Source: Mactromeris polynyma
Lineage: Eukaryota; Mollusca; Bivalvia; Venerida; Mactridae
Length of the DNA stretch: 64,000 bases
Direction: 5' to 3'
Assembly: GCA_032209605.1 (NCBI GenBank)
Contig: JASFXZ010000003.1
Coordinates: 10,418,807 to 10,482,806, forward strand
The translations under genes were made by a program, and so were the position numbers. Positions 12,161-25,322 of the stretch are shown in pieces (position 1 is the stretch's first letter; each line of letters begins with the position of its first letter). The notes beneath the pieces were generated by a model that searched no databases, was not told where the DNA came from, and saw only the letters and a list, made by a program, of their open reading frames with translations.

Positions 12161-14845
12161 ATGCATTGTGTGATACTTGCGTGTGCCCTGGTGGCCCTTG
12201 CACTGATTTCTGTTGGGACTTGTACCAAGGTTTCCCCATATGAACGCTATGCCCTGAGATCAATGCGTATAGCCGCCGAGAAGTACAGAGCTAAGCTTAT
12301 TCTACCACTATGGGCGGATGGATGGGTATGTATTTTTACTTACTTAGACTGTTGCACCATTTGTTAATTATTTGCACTATTAAAATGCTGGTGTTTTGTA
12401 TTAATGGTGACAGTTTCAAGGTTTGATTCGAACTCAAATTAGGCAATTTCATTGACCTGTCAATTTTACTTTTTTGGTATGGTATGGTCTATTTCAGAAT
12501 ATATGGGTGTTTTGTGAGCAGTTTCGAAGATTGAACCGGAAACCTGCGGTGAATCTTCTGCGTCCTATCAATTATACAACTGCGCCTGTAGGATATTATC
12601 AATTTTAAATGATATTTATTTAACGAGTGACGGAAACTACCCAAATTTTATACTAGTACCAATGATTATCCGTTTAAAATTTGAATACAGGTCTAAAAAT
12701 ATCCCAAATACAATCACGATATTTCATTCCTTCATTTCAAATAGTTTTGCCTGAAAAATCAGAAAATGTGGGACGTGTATTCGACCGTACAGCAGCATTG
12801 GGGGTCACAAACATCATTTAAAAAAAATCATGTTCACCGATGTAGCCACGTTGACATTTTAATCCTAAAAATCAGAGTTAGACTTTCAAAATATCGTTTG
12901 GACTTTTGCATATTAACTCAGATTAAATATTTATCATAATGTCCAGTGGGAGAAACTTCCTGAACGGGAAATCAGGTGATTCCCCTCTCCAGCTTCCTGG
13001 TACCATTTAAGCCCCTTCTTAATGTGTATCTTTAAATTCCTTATAAAACTAGTGAAGTATCAATGAGACAAACATGCTATTTACCTCATGAAGCAGACGG
13101 TTTGTTTCCCAACGTTAGTTAGACGTCTACGTACATTCTATGTTTATTTTTGTTTGCTCATAACTCTTATCAGAGTATGTACATTTTTCTAACACAACAG
13201 GGCGGATATAACTATTGGTACAAACATTACAACAAGTACGACGTAATCTTGAAGGTAGCATTCTACTCTCAACCTACCTTGGTACGTTTACAATTATTTT
13301 ATATACAGTGCAATTCTCTTGAGCGAAACCCTCGAGTATCGCTCATTTGGAAACATAGTTTTTAAAAGGCTAGTGTATACATTTTTGTGGATTTTTGATT
13401 GCTAAAAAGCTGAAACATTCATTATTCAAAAATGAAATATGAAAAAGTATACGTACACCAGTCATTATCATATTCATTGTTTCAGAAAACATTGTCATAA
13501 TGAAATAAAGATTCTCTAAATGCGAAATGGCAGATTAGCTCTTTTGACCAGTATACATTTTGATCAACACTTGACATATCATTACTGTTGTTAGAGTCTC
13601 CAAATAGAACACCAGCCAGTAATCAAACCATGAGTTCCCCTTTCCAAATTCATTTTGCAGTTCCTTGGCTTGATATAATATTCGTGTTCTGTTCTGTTCT
13701 CCCCCATTTCGGCCCATGTTCACTGGCTTTCTTAGCTTATCCATGTATTCCTTCCATTCAATCATGTTTCCCCTTCCTGTCCCCTTAATTTCCCCAAATT
13801 TGCTTTTGATAGTCAGCCAGACATTATCTTACCTCACCATATTCGCAATGATATTTGCCTCTTACATCTCCGCAATCTCTAACGTGCTTTCTCTCGGATT
13901 CGTTTGTTTTACTATGACTTGCATATTCATGTAAAATGAAATATATGTCAACGGACTACAGGATTCTTGTCGAATCCTTAAAGGCATCGACCGCAGGATA
14001 ATGTACAAAAAACATGCTTCAGTAATTGAGTAAACTGTGTCGAAACAAAAGAGTGATTGGAATCTTCTAATATGCATAATACATTGAAATGTATCTGGCT
14101 CATCTGAATGTAAACTTTTGAATGGGCTTAATTACGCGATGTTGCTGAATGTCTTTAATTAGAACCGATGCAATGTATGACCGATTCTAAAGATCTTCGT
14201 TTATCATATTACGCACAGGCAAAATTTGAAAAAAACACTTGTTTAATAAAAATAATTTTTATATTTTTAATAAAAATTGGGGCTTAGAATATGAGTGTAT
14301 TTTTTGAGAATGAATTTTTATTGATTAAGTATTAACTTTTCGAGTACTTTAAACCTGTGTATAAACCTGTAAATTTGCAAAGTTTTGTGCGACGTTCTCT
14401 TTTTTCCGTAGCACTATTTAAAATATATTCGTTTAAGATCATAAATAAACTGAAGACGTATGAAGACGTAGTAATATTATGTTCATTTTTGTTCATATTT
14501 TATCTCAATAAACAGCAAAGAATATAGTTCATATTGTTCAACCCACAAATATGCATTGTCAAAGGATACATTAAGAATGTACTCTCTGTTTTTGTTAAAA
14601 AAAGAAGTATGTAGTATCTTGAATCGGTAATATATTGCTAGGCAATTGTTCGCATTTAAGATGTCTAAGTCAATGAAGCAACAACATTGGATTAAGTCCG
14701 TTCAAATATTTGACGTTAATATGGGCCAGATACGTATTTAAGCATTATCTTTTAGTACGACATCTGTTACGCAAGAGCCTCCTGGAGAAATGGTTATTTG
14801 GACTATGTGATGATATACTGGAGCTGCCGTCCCGCATAACCTTTT
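12161..14845 (+). pseudogene. Array copy 1 of a secreted-protein family, exon 3 decayed
   Basis: Exon 1 is 12161-12325 (55 codons, donor GTATGT). It encodes a signal peptide of about 20 residues (hydrophobic ILACALVALALISVG, likely cleavage near the TC) and a charged helix ending in ADGW. Exon 2 is 13201-13285 (acceptor ACAACAG, donor GTTTAC) and reads GGYNYWYKHYNKYDV then a hydrophobic strand. These two exons are open and match copies 2 and 3 in length and phase. The exon 3 equivalent at about 14649-14845 has lost its AG acceptor (TTG instead of TAG), contains several in-frame stops and has a small deletion relative to copy 2. The locus is therefore probably a pseudogene, unless another 3' exon is used. 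Family function is unknown. Confidence 0.65.
13620..13800 (+). repeat. Copy of dispersed repeat, 5' half
   Basis: Lies in intron 2 of copy 1 and reads CCCCCATTTCGGCCCATGTT, then CCATGTATTC and CCCCTTAATTTCCCCAAATT. Homologous segments lie at 29500, 38515 and 49700 in the other units, so the repeat was present before the array expanded. Short open frames on both strands here are shadows of it. Confidence 0.6.
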
Positions 14846-15790
14846 AATAACAACAACAACTACTACTACTACTACAATTGGTTTAACAATTAACGATTAA
14901 AATGAGCAACATCACAAATGTATTTGAATTTTGTTCACTTACTTTGAGAATCTTGAATTATATCATTTTATCAATCGCTGTTTGATTAATCATTTTACCC
15001 GGGCGTAAATCGTAAAATATATCATTTCAGCTATACCATACAAGAAAATGCAAATACTTTCATAAATGAACCAAATCTCACCAGCTGGTATAACTATAAC
15101 GACCCCCGCGTCATGTCAAGTTTTGTTCTAAATATTTATAGTTGAATGGTCTTTAAATTCGTCGTAACATCCATTAAAAAATTTCTGTGGAATTTGAATG
15201 TGTAGCTCAATCAATAAATCATTTCTCTGTGTGTGCCTCTGTGTTTGTTCTTCACTATTTGAAAAAAGTGCAACAAACACAACACAAGAAGTTGCAGAAC
15301 TATGTGTGATTGTTCAAATTTACAATTTTATAGACAACAGCACTTTCACATCAATCCAAAGCAAATGACCGTAGATGCTATTGCCATCATGTAAATAAAC
15401 AGTTTATAGTTCTTAATAACTGAATATTGGAGTGCTTTTCTCTAAGTTGATAAATATAGTTTTATATTATACTACATAACGGTTATAAACAAACGTTGAG
15501 ACTGTCAGCCAATGAAAACATGTTTTGAAGTGTCTATTCATAAGCTTCTTTCAGACTTTGGATACATGACCAAGGGACAATCGCCCCCTGGTCCCCAAAA
15601 CCCTACTCCTTCTAGTCATTATACACGTACATGTGCACTTACTTATTGTCTGATATATTGCGTGCAGAAGATTGGAACAGTTTTATCACGCAAAGATATA
15701 CTGTCTATGATTCAAATAAGTACATACGAATCAATTAATTATAATTAATAAATCAATTTATGGCAAAGCCCACCAAGAAAATGTAAAATC
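14846..15790. other. 3' flank of copy 1
   Basis: Non-coding. It begins with an ACA/ACT trinucleotide tract (about 14850-14875) also present after exon 3 in copies 3 and 4. It continues with sequence related to the other units (GTAGCTCAA..ATAAATCATTTCTCTG, and CAGCCAATGAAAACATG near 15507). The 78-aa frame at 15512-15748 spans the latter and has no domain I recognise. Confidence 0.5.
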
Positions 15791-15807
15791 TAGTAAGTCA
15801 ATATTGG

Positions 15808-16078
15808 AGGAACCCTTCCTTGCGATCCTATTCCCATAAATGATTACCCTTGCACCCATATTCACATACATGTTCATTCTTGCATCTCCTCAACACTTAA
15901 TGTTTTGTACGCTCCACACAGCGCTTTGATACCACTACCGTTCCATTCACGTGAATATGAAGGTATCGGAATAAGCGCCCGATACTAAGGGAGAGTAAAT
16001 GTTTTGTAGAGTGTTGTTTTCTTGAGGGTCTGTGTGGGGAGGCATACGATGTTCCTTGCAACACTCTAATCTTTCTTA
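15808..16078 (+). repeat. Copy of dispersed repeat with internal insertion
   Basis: The repeat core (CACCCATATTCACATACATG, GTTGTTTTCTTGAGGGTCTG, GGGGAGGCAT) is interrupted at about 15912-15994 by unrelated sequence carrying a TGATACC..GGTATCG inverted pair. Confidence 0.6.
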
Positions 16079-17890
16079 CGTCCTTACCTGGAGCTGGACC
16101 CCCTAACCCAGCTCCTTATGTAAATTGCTGGATCCGCGCATAAATAGTGTACCCCAACGATAGCGGGGTTCCCACGCAAACATTATGACACGTCCTTTTC
16201 GAAAAAAGACTTCAACACCTCTTTACTATTTTTATTTGGCTAGTAAACGAGGTGAAAAGGGATAGCTTGTACGGCAGCATAGCTTACCATTTGTGTTTCT
16301 ACTCGCTGTTGACAAGACTAATGCCAAGTGTTTTGTTAATATTGCTGCATATTTACGCTGAAGAAATCTTTCTCACCAAAAGTTGGTCTATCTAAAATCT
16401 ATTTATAAACAAGCTACCGATGGGTAACAAAACGTACATAATCACAGTTTACATTTTAAGCATACACCTTATGAAAGCATATACTTTCTATAAATTTTAG
16501 TATTAATTATCATACACTGTCTAAGTTTCATCAGCAAATAGTCACACGTTATGTAACATCTATTCAATGCAGTCACTACATTTCATTAACGCTTTACAAT
16601 CATTAAACAATATATCGGCATTAATTGTCAGCTTTTCATACATTGTGGACATAGATTCGTTAAATATGCACGCTTATCACACTTTTTTTCAAAATAATCA
16701 GTCTAATTTCATCACAAGGTTAGGGTTTCATTTGTAGGTGTATGTAAGCGGTGGTATCTAATTAATAAACTTGAATTTCTGTGCCTAGGATACATCAATA
16801 TTCACATCAAACGAAAACCATATTGTTATGTTCAGGCGATTCATTGAAACACATTAATGATGTAGAATGCATGCGACAATCAATCACGAAAAGTTTGTTA
16901 GCAAAACTTTAAACAAAATATCACAACAACTAAATTTGCATTCAAAATACGAATTGCAAAGAATAATAATTGTATAAAACATACATCAATATGGATGATG
17001 TTCCTTCTCATTATGCAAAGCTCGTACTTAAACAAAGTACTTACCGGACTTCTAAGTTGAATATGATGAAATGACGATATTTAATATTACAGCATAATGT
17101 ATGTACAAGCGCAACTTTTGAAGGAATTTATTGGAAGCACTGGAATATATTTACATCAAATTGTCACGAATTAGGTCAAATAATAGGAACATGCCTGAGG
17201 ATTGTTCCAAGAGAACATCAATCAGCTGCTATCATGTTACTTTCCAAGAGAACAGCAAACAAACACCAAAGCCATGCTGTACTGTTTGTAATATATTGAG
17301 ATATTTACACTTATGAATAGGCGAACAAAGCGTCATAAAATGAAATACCCACACATAGTTTGATATTTAAACTTCTAGATATGCACACGTCGAGATATAC
17401 ATAATATCGATGAACTTTACAAAGGAACCAACTCGAGTCTTTTTTTCAAAACCTTCTCGCATATTATGTCATGAAGGTCTACATCTTTTGACGCCATACT
17501 TATTGAGATATATACACAGAATCAGCGCCCGGAAACAAAGTGCCAACTCTCCAGAGTGGCACTGTCATAATCAACAACCTCTCTATATTATTCAACCATA
17601 CAACATTATTACTTTTTCAAATTATTCTAACGTCTCTGAAGTAACAACCGCTCAACAAAGCCAAAATATACCTCTTCTAAATGTAGTTACACGAGAAAGT
17701 TTGCACTGAATTTCACATTATGTATTTGCCCATCAAATTAATTCAAAGGCAAAATGTATTCATCTTCTTATAGGCTCATACACGGGCTGTTTGTGTATTT
17801 GGTATTCGGGTGGTTGTTTATTTCAAACAGCTGATGCAATTAATATTTAAAATGGATGTCCCATTCCATTGCACACCTGACATAATTAGT
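16079..17890. other. Intergenic between units 1 and 2
   Basis: No supported gene. The region about 16500-16900 is related to 43040-43320 (shared TTTCATCAGCAAAT, TTATGTAACATCTATTCAA and the ACATTAATTGTC-type end), so it belongs to the duplicated flank. The 99-aa frame at 17410-17709 contains a sequence related to a dispersed repeat (CTCCAGAG..CAACAACCTCT, compare 55240-55370) and is not convincing as protein. Confidence 0.45.
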
Positions 17891-17892
17891 TA

Positions 17893-18056
17893 AAAGAGAG
17901 AATAACTTGCTACGGGATAACCACATACATAAAACAATGCCTCTCCACATATACCTCCGGGAAAGCAATAGTCAATCAAACATCAGGCATTTTAGGAGGT
18001 GCAATGGTTAATACGCAAGGGAAACAGGGGCGCAAAGAATGGCCTGGCCGACCATA
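17893..18056 (-). repeat. Inverse copy of dispersed repeat
   Basis: Reverse-complement match to the 3' half of 44051-44381, including AGAGAATAACTTGCTAC, ACAATGCCTCTCCACATA, CCTCCGGGAAAGC and GAATGGCCTGGCCGACC. Confidence 0.7.
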
Positions 18057-18059
18057 AAT

Positions 18060-19435
18060 GACAACTAATGAGAATTAATAATGACAAACAGGGAGGATTT
18101 ATTGAATGCAATACATCACAGGATAAGTCAGGAAAACTGACAACAGTAGGCAGAAAAGAAGAGGATTATAACATGAATACTATATCAAGTAAAAGAATTG
18201 CACATGGGAAAGGACAATTTCAGATTACAGCCATTTACAGCCTTGGAACTGTCAGTAAAAAGACCGGGGATTTAAATCGATTTAACAGCTAGCTAACCTC
18301 ACACTTCATCGCTATATGGTCATTAATTTTCAACATATACATGTACACATAAATTGACCAAGTAGGCAGTAACTTATTATACAAATCAATTAACTATTAT
18401 GTACATAACAACAGACACACTGTGTTTAAACCAGCACGAGAAAACAAGCAGACTTATACTGACCTTGCTCTCAGTAACTAAATTATTTACATCAGAATAC
18501 GATAGTTAATAACTAACTCATAAAACTGGCTTTTGGACAACTATTCTAACTTAGGTGACACGAGTTTAATGCAACATTTATACAACATAACAGTAGAAAA
18601 TACAGGAATGTGTCCACGCAAAACTTCCAAAACTTATTCATTGCAATTCAGTGTTCACTTTTTTCTGTTCATCATTAACCGAATAAGCAGATTCGCTTCC
18701 ATCGGATTTGTGTCATCGAATGAATATTCCATTGTAACGACATCGAAATGACATTTGAATGTATTGAACGCGTTCATAACCGCCTACAGTTCTTACATTT
18801 CACCATAAACAATATAAAACACTTAGAACCATGTTTTAAACAAAAATATTAATAAAGTTTGGCACGAATCCAAATATTTACTTTTCTATTGTATACTTTG
18901 GCCAATAAGAAACAATGTTGGTCGGTATAATGATCACAATGGGGGAAATCAACGCATTTGCAATATTGTACAGAATACAAATGATTTGAACTTGAACAAA
19001 AATGGCCAATAAATTATAATTAGATCATTATACATACAGACGACAACTTCAGTGTTGATACATGAAGTATGTAGTATTTAATGATTTGTAAATGAAGTTT
19101 TTGACTGCTATAAAAGATTGCAACAACAACACGAATTAAGCAGAACAAGTGTTACCCCAAACGAGTTAAATAAAATTAGCTATCCCATTCTTTTATGCCT
19201 CTCTTTTCTCCCATTCTTTCTATTCACTAGTTAGTTGTGCAATAGCGTTTATCTTTATTAAACGTCTACTCTACTCAATATCATATATTATCTATTTATT
19301 ATATTTTGATAGATACTGTTATTATATTAAAGTTATTAATAATTCATGACGGCTTTTTACACCCATATTTGGGTTTGAATTTTAATGCTATATGTATTTG
19401 CACGCATTACTATTGAAACATTTCTCAGATCTATA
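18060..19435. other. Intergenic; contains a segment shared with the ERCC1 3' flank
   Basis: No gene supported. About 18785-19010 is a diverged direct match to 58000-58310: shared AAACAAAAATAATAA-like run, AATTTGGCA(C/T)GAATCCAAATATT and TTGGCCAATAAGAA. It therefore represents either a repeat family or a copied fragment of that locus. Confidence 0.45.
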
Positions 19436-19825
19436 ATCTCAATATAAACTTCATATAACGAAGCAATAAGTCTCGAACATTTAGAAAGTTAAAGTGGCAT
19501 ACCTAGAGCGAGTGATATTGTTTACGGGAGAAAATATAGCACTACAGATCTCGCATCTACAATAGTTGCCATTGTTCACTGTCGCTGATCAATCCTTTGT
19601 GTCAAGTTTACACCAAAATCGTGCGCACATATAAGATCTTAACAATCTCAGAAAATTCTAACAAACCTTTCATGATGGATCGCACGGCCAAATCTATAAA
19701 TAATAACAATACTCTCCGAGCAAAACTTTGCTTCCAGTTTGCCGTTTCACTTGTCCGTATCTTTCAAATTTCGTTACAAGTTACGCCTAACAATATCTCA
19801 AAATGATATCTTAGGCTTCACTTTA

Positions 19826-19960
19826 TGTCAAAACGATAATTTACGTCTTACGTTACTCGGAAACAATATCTTACGCCTTACGTTACGTCAAAACGACTGC
19901 TTAAGTTTTACGTTACGTTACGCCAAAACCAACGCAGTCAACTCGACGTGAATGAACGCA
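19826..19960 (+). repeat. Degenerate 30-bp minisatellite, second block
   Basis: Counterpart of 5517-5670: units of about 30 bp with AAAACGA and TTACGTTAC cores. It yields a 70-aa open frame with LRLTL repeats that is only a consequence of the period. Confidence 0.65.
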
Positions 19961-20829
19961 GTAATCAAGAAGTGAACTGCATGTAAACTGACAGAGGAAA
20001 TCGATGTTGCAAACCAGGCTAGCTGGCCAAATAATGCAATGGGCAACAAGACGTACATCGTATCTGTTTGAACTTGTCTGTGTTTGGAAAATTTTGAAGC
20101 TACGAGTGTATGGTATTGTTTTACTTAGATGATCCTGTTGAGGGCTTTTTACGTAATTTTATGTAACGTTTTTTCTTAATAATTGTATGCTTGCATGTAC
20201 GTGTGTATAATGTAATATCATTTTGAAAATGCCAAACTGACAAATAGTTTTTACAATGGTCATTGCAGGAGGTACAATTATGAGTAATACTACGTAAAAG
20301 GTTAAACTGAACTGAACCATTACATAAACGTTTAATATTATTTAAAATACATTAGCTCTTTTCTTATACGAATTTCGATGTTTACAGTTTCTGTCTAAAT
20401 AAGGTTTTGTAGATTAGTTAAAGGGAGAAAACCACAATGACGAAACGCGAAAATCAATTGATCGAGTGATATACATATAACGTATTAAAAAGCTAATTGA
20501 TTGACACAGATAAAAAGTAACAAGTTGGAAAATTAAACGCAATTTTCTATTTTCCGTTTCGTCTATCTTGCAACTTCTGTTTAATTTAATTTCGATTTCA
20601 AATTGATTAAGATAATTACCTCAAATTTCAATTTATTAAATTGAGCTTCCAGTAAACTTCAGATGGAAATTGGCAATAATGTGGCATAATATTCATTACC
20701 TCAGTAAATTACTAGTTCTATTGAACTGTTATAAAAAAATGTGGTTGAAAAAGATATTAATACACGACATGAAACATGTATAGTAAAACTTTACTTAGAG
20801 ACCCACACACGGAATTAGGACCAATTTAT

Positions 20830-21122
20830 TATTTCACTTCATAGAGTGTTCATGTCATCCCCCACCTTCGACATATTGTTGCCAGCTGTCTTGATGTATC
20901 CTGTGATGTATACCATCGCTTAAAACCGCCCTGTTTGTTCTCATTAATTCTCCTTCGTTGTTTCTTGCGGTCGGCCAGGCCATTCCTTGCGCACCTGTTC
21001 CCTAGCGTATTTACCCTTGCACCTCCTAAATGCCTGATGTTTTATGGACTGTTGTTTTCCCGGTGGTCTGTGCAAAGAGGCATAGTCTTATGCATCTGTA
21101 GCATACTATTCTCGCTTTTATT
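20830..21122 (+). repeat. Near-full copy of dispersed repeat
   Basis: Matches 44051-44381 over most of its length: TTGTTGCCAGCTGTCTTGA, CTGTGATGTAT, TTCTCATTAATTC, CGGCCAGGCCATTCCTTG and CTGTTGTTTTCCCGGTGGTC. It is absent from the duplicated block copy A, so it inserted after that duplication. Confidence 0.7.
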
Positions 21123-22744
21123 ACTACGACCTTATTTACATTGACCGATTACAATTTTTCTTTCATAATGAGTTCGATAAACAGACCACCTCACACCTAA
21201 GGCCGAGCTTCTACAGTATCAACGGTGGTCATATTATTGATGCTTAACAGTATCACGCAAATGAATCCATTTAATAGTATGGAAATCTCTATGTGGTTAA
21301 AGATATGTTTTGGTGTTTTCCTGAAACACGGTTTTGCGATTCGTGTACGCATTACATACTCAAGCAAATACGATACAAACAGACATGGTGTTGTGAATTA
21401 GTGCTGATCAGAAAAAATTGAGATGATCGCTTCAAATCGCGTATACTGTAGAAGTGGACATTTTCGCAAACAAAAAATATCGTACAGGCGCGTAGCGTGC
21501 CATACTCGAATACTCGTTCGAGTAAACTTTGAAAATGAAACCCAATGAAAATCAATACGCATAATAATATGCTAGAAAAACTTATGAAAGGGGATCAACA
21601 TGTGATATTCTTTCAAAATAAAGTAAAAAATCCTTTAGTTGATATACTTCAGGAAGGAAAGGATGCTCGCTCTGGTTTTCAGAGTTTGATTTATAGTGCA
21701 ACAAATAGATCAGTAGATTAAGACAGATTTTGTCTGAGCGATCTTAGCAAATAAATGCTCGAAATACACACCCGATCGCATCATTTACCTTTCTTGTATT
21801 CAAAACCCCCACCAGCGGGAGGTGTCAGCCCTCCCGCACCCTCCCCTTCGAGTAAACTAAGAATTAGTCACGCTACGCCCCTGATCGCGAATCGGCGAGT
21901 TAAGAAAATTCGTGATCGGAAATGTTCGCGTACTTCCGAAATGAGTATTGTTACATTGAATGGTCAGGTATTATATTAGTAGCAATAAAATACACACTAA
22001 AATCGGTATCCACGTACCAAAATCTAATTTCAGCATGTTGATATATAAATTATAAACATCCCTTTCATGTACACAAATGCATGAATCTGCGTTAGGTGAG
22101 GTACAACAAATATCACGTGAAGGTCTCTGACAGCTAAGGGTCCCTAAAAGGGCCAAAAGTCCTGCCATAGAACCGTAGGAGCGCCGTATAGTCCAAGACG
22201 AAAGTTGAGCAAGTATGCACAACGTTCTAGCAGCGGTGAGATGAGACCTTCGGATGGGACCAAGCTCGTAGTACTTGGGAAGACGTACGGGCCTATGTCC
22301 CTTATAAATAAAGTCCGTACGACCGGGAGCTTCGTGTGGCCGAGGCATTAGGAACGTCGCTGTATGCGTAAGTAGTCAATAAGATTTTCCAAAACAGCAT
22401 ATAGCTTTTGGGCGGAAGTACGTTATCTATAAATATTACGACTGTGTCTCAAATCTTTGATACAATGAACTTAATAACATAATGTATCCATCTGTACGTG
22501 CACAATTTACACAAATGCATGCAGGTGTTTGTGCAATTTAACAATGCATCATTCATTGTTGACTTTTTGTTGCTTAAAATAAACTTTAATTGCAAGCAAT
22601 ACCATATTTAAGCAGACGACACCATCAAACATTCATAATTATTGTTTTAATTAAGTTGATGCATCATCGGTGGTCTCTAATGTAAGTGTTAACCACATGT
22701 CCATATCAACGATAAATTCAGGGCCTGCATGCAAATTGTTTTCC

Positions 22745-23075
22745 TGAATTCATGATTTCAACATCACGGATTCACATTTTCAACTTCACGAAATCATGAT
22801 CATTGCTAAATCATTGTCTCATGATTTCATCTTCAAGAAATTTCTGTTCACAGTTTCATGTTTTTGAAAAAAAAATTTGTGTGAATGTTTAGAGTTAATG
22901 AGTTCATAGTTTATGATTTTTTGCTTGATCCAAGAACATGAAATTGTAAAGAGAGAATTCGTGAAGTTCATGATTTCATTGTTCATGATTTCATGCTAAG
23001 GTCCGAGAACGTGATTTCGATTGTGAATCGTGAACTCGTGAAGTTCATAATTTCATGGCTCACGAATTAGGTATT
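22745..23075. repeat. Cluster of TTCATGATTTCA-type short repeats
   Basis: A loose array of TCATGATTTCAT, GAAATCATGA, TTCACGAATTC and related words in both orientations. Many are near-palindromic. A shorter version is in block A at 7490-7615 and a small cluster is near 63870-63930. No coding potential. Confidence 0.5.
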
Positions 23076-23924
23076 AAGGATATGACATGTTAAACAAAGC
23101 GGTCAGCACCGGTATTCCGTATGTTTCTACAAATCTTACAAGAGAACGTTGTATCCTGTACTAGGGAATAAAGAGAAGTAATTGGAACAGAAGTTGGTAA
23201 TGAGAAATCCGCTGGTTGTTATTCTATATATTATTACAAGATCATGGACCTTATTAGTTCTTGTCTCGATAACCAGACCACCTCACACCTAAGGCCTAGC
23301 TTCTACAGTATCAACGGTTGTCATATTATTGAGGTTTAACGGTATCACGTAATTAAATTCATTTAATATTATGGAAATCTCTTTGTACTTAAAGATATGT
23401 TTTCATGAAACACGGTTTTGCGATTCGTGTACGCATTACATACTCAAGCATACTTGTTTGGTGTGTACTTAGTTAAAGGAACAACAATGTGTTAAGTTCG
23501 ATAAATTTCTTTGAAACTATTCGAGATTATTTAAATGAACTGTTTCACGACTAAACCTGTACGAGTGACCAAACAATCCATAATAAGATACTTACATTTT
23601 CTAACAGATATATTATTGTAGTTTCATTTAATACCAAACATATAAAACTCGGATGTCTAATTTTTAGTTTCTATCAGCTGAGTAAATATTATATTATAAG
23701 TTAATTTATATATACATAACTTTTTTTAACCACACACCTTCGTTAATTAACATAATATTGCAATGAAAATTTGACGGCGATGAAACTTGATGTCAATTTG
23801 AATGAAGACGAGCATAGAGTTCGAAAGTTAACATATCTAAAACACCATTTATGAAAGAAATACCAATGAATGGAGTAGTTTGTTTTTGTCAGGTTCGTCA
23901 ACATCTATAACCATATAAGACGAC

Positions 23925-24125
23925 AGTTATAACAAAGTACTATTGTCGGTTTTTGACGGCCCATATATACGTATACTAAGAAGGGTTACTGGCCCCTGAA
24001 GCATTAACACGCAACTTCATACGTAAACAAACAGAATACTCCGTGCCCATGTAAACAAAGAACGGACAATGGTTTAACTCAATATTGAACGACCCGTACA
24101 TCTTTTGAAATAAGTTATAATGAAT
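23925..24125 (+). repeat. Unit flank shared by units 2 and 3
   Basis: Direct match to 32545-32750: GTCGGTTTTTGACGG, TATATACGTATACTAA, GGCCCATA or GGACCATT variants, TTGACACGCAACTT-type, and ACAAAGAA(C/T)GGACAATG. Non-coding, and part of the tandemly duplicated segment containing the gene. Confidence 0.65.
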
Positions 24126-24169
24126 GTATCATACAGCATACGGAAAGTCATAGAAGCACATTAACAAAT

Positions 24170-24920
24170 CACAACGATTTCCGGAAATCGCGACAAGGAC
24201 AAACATACGGTGTTTTGTAAACAACACCTGAAGTATTTCATACACGTTTTTACAGACAAAACAACAGCTATTGATAACAAAAAAGCACATTTCACAATGT
24301 GTGCGGTTTATATGGAGAATAATTACCCTTACTTGGCTTTGAACATTTTAGCTCCCAACCAGTCGTCCCATCTCAAAATATGCACACTTTTTATAATAAA
24401 ATGCATAACGCAAATGTATAGAAAAAATATTTAATTAAGATTAAGCAGGAAAATGACAATATCAATTATAATACAGATACGCACAGAAGACAAAACGATA
24501 TGACGTCACAGTGAACACGCTAAACGGTAACCTGATACGTTGTGGTACGATAGACAGCCAGTTTTGCTACCATGAATATTAAACAATAACGCATATCAAT
24601 TAAATTATGTTTAACCGCAGACTGGACTGAATAATAATGCAATTACACATTAATATGCTGACGCCTATCTGTAGCTATGCCCATAAAAAAGACAAATAAT
24701 TGTGGACAAAAAGCAACAACACAATGGTCTTTTGTTTTATCCTTGATTGAAGACGATATAGTAACCAAAGACCAAACTGTAATTGCAATGCTGATTATTA
24801 ATTGTTCACAGCTAAACAACTAGAATAGTCATTAATTACCACAACAATGTTTTTATCACACATGATGCATTAACAATTTGCCGAAACCTATAAAATAAAA
24901 ATGCATCGTGATCTGCACAT
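24170..24920 (+). repeat. Unit flank shared by units 2-4
   Basis: Matches 33585-34370 and 45165-45935 through shared words such as ATAGCATACGGAAAGTCATGG-like, AACAACACCT, ACAGACAAAACAACAGCTAT and GACCAAACTGTAATTGCAAT. The 74-aa frame at 24210-24434 is not preserved in the paralogous segments, so it is not treated as a gene. Confidence 0.6.
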
Positions 24921-25322
24921 GAATGCTTGTTGTGTGGTGGTGATTTTGATGGTGTTGTTGCTGCTACTAATATTACAGTAGCTGTTGCTGCTGTTGCTAC
25001 TGTTATGATGTTAATACCAAGTATTCGGATAGTAGATTATTGAATAAACGATGTCCGACTGTATCTGTGTAAAGAAACACGACAAACCTGAGTATCTAGG
25101 GTATTGTCTTAGATGTTCTATAAAAATGCATCGAACGTTTATATTGTGAATATCATGAACTTACATTTCAAGTCGCCAATCCAAATTTAAAGGTATCTTT
25201 CTTGACTTAAATAATTCAGTGACAACAGTTTCGTACGGAGCCCCTAAAGCGACATCCGACACTTTTTTGTGCAATGCATTTTTGATTTCATTTCGTTTTT
25301 ACTAAATGACATTCCGTTTTAA

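Larger units (their letters stand above)
19440..23660 (+). repeat. Segmental duplication block, copy B
   Basis: Collinear with 5160-8500 (landmarks given there) and lying upstream of array copy 2. It differs from copy A by insertion of a dispersed repeat (about 20830-21120) and duplication of an internal stretch. The AGACCACCTCACACCTAAGG segment followed by AGCTTCTACAGTATCAACGG occurs twice, at about 21183 and 23276. The flanking GCGATTCGTGTACGCATTAC is also repeated (21336 and 23424). Confidence 0.75.

Noticed and set aside
17410..17709. 99-aa plus-strand frame
   Set aside because: Overlaps a repeat also found near 55240, with no domain, splice context or paralogue.
21971..22348. 125-aa minus-strand frame
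   Set aside because: The homologous part of block A (near 6849-7040) keeps only a short, different frame; no domain recognised.
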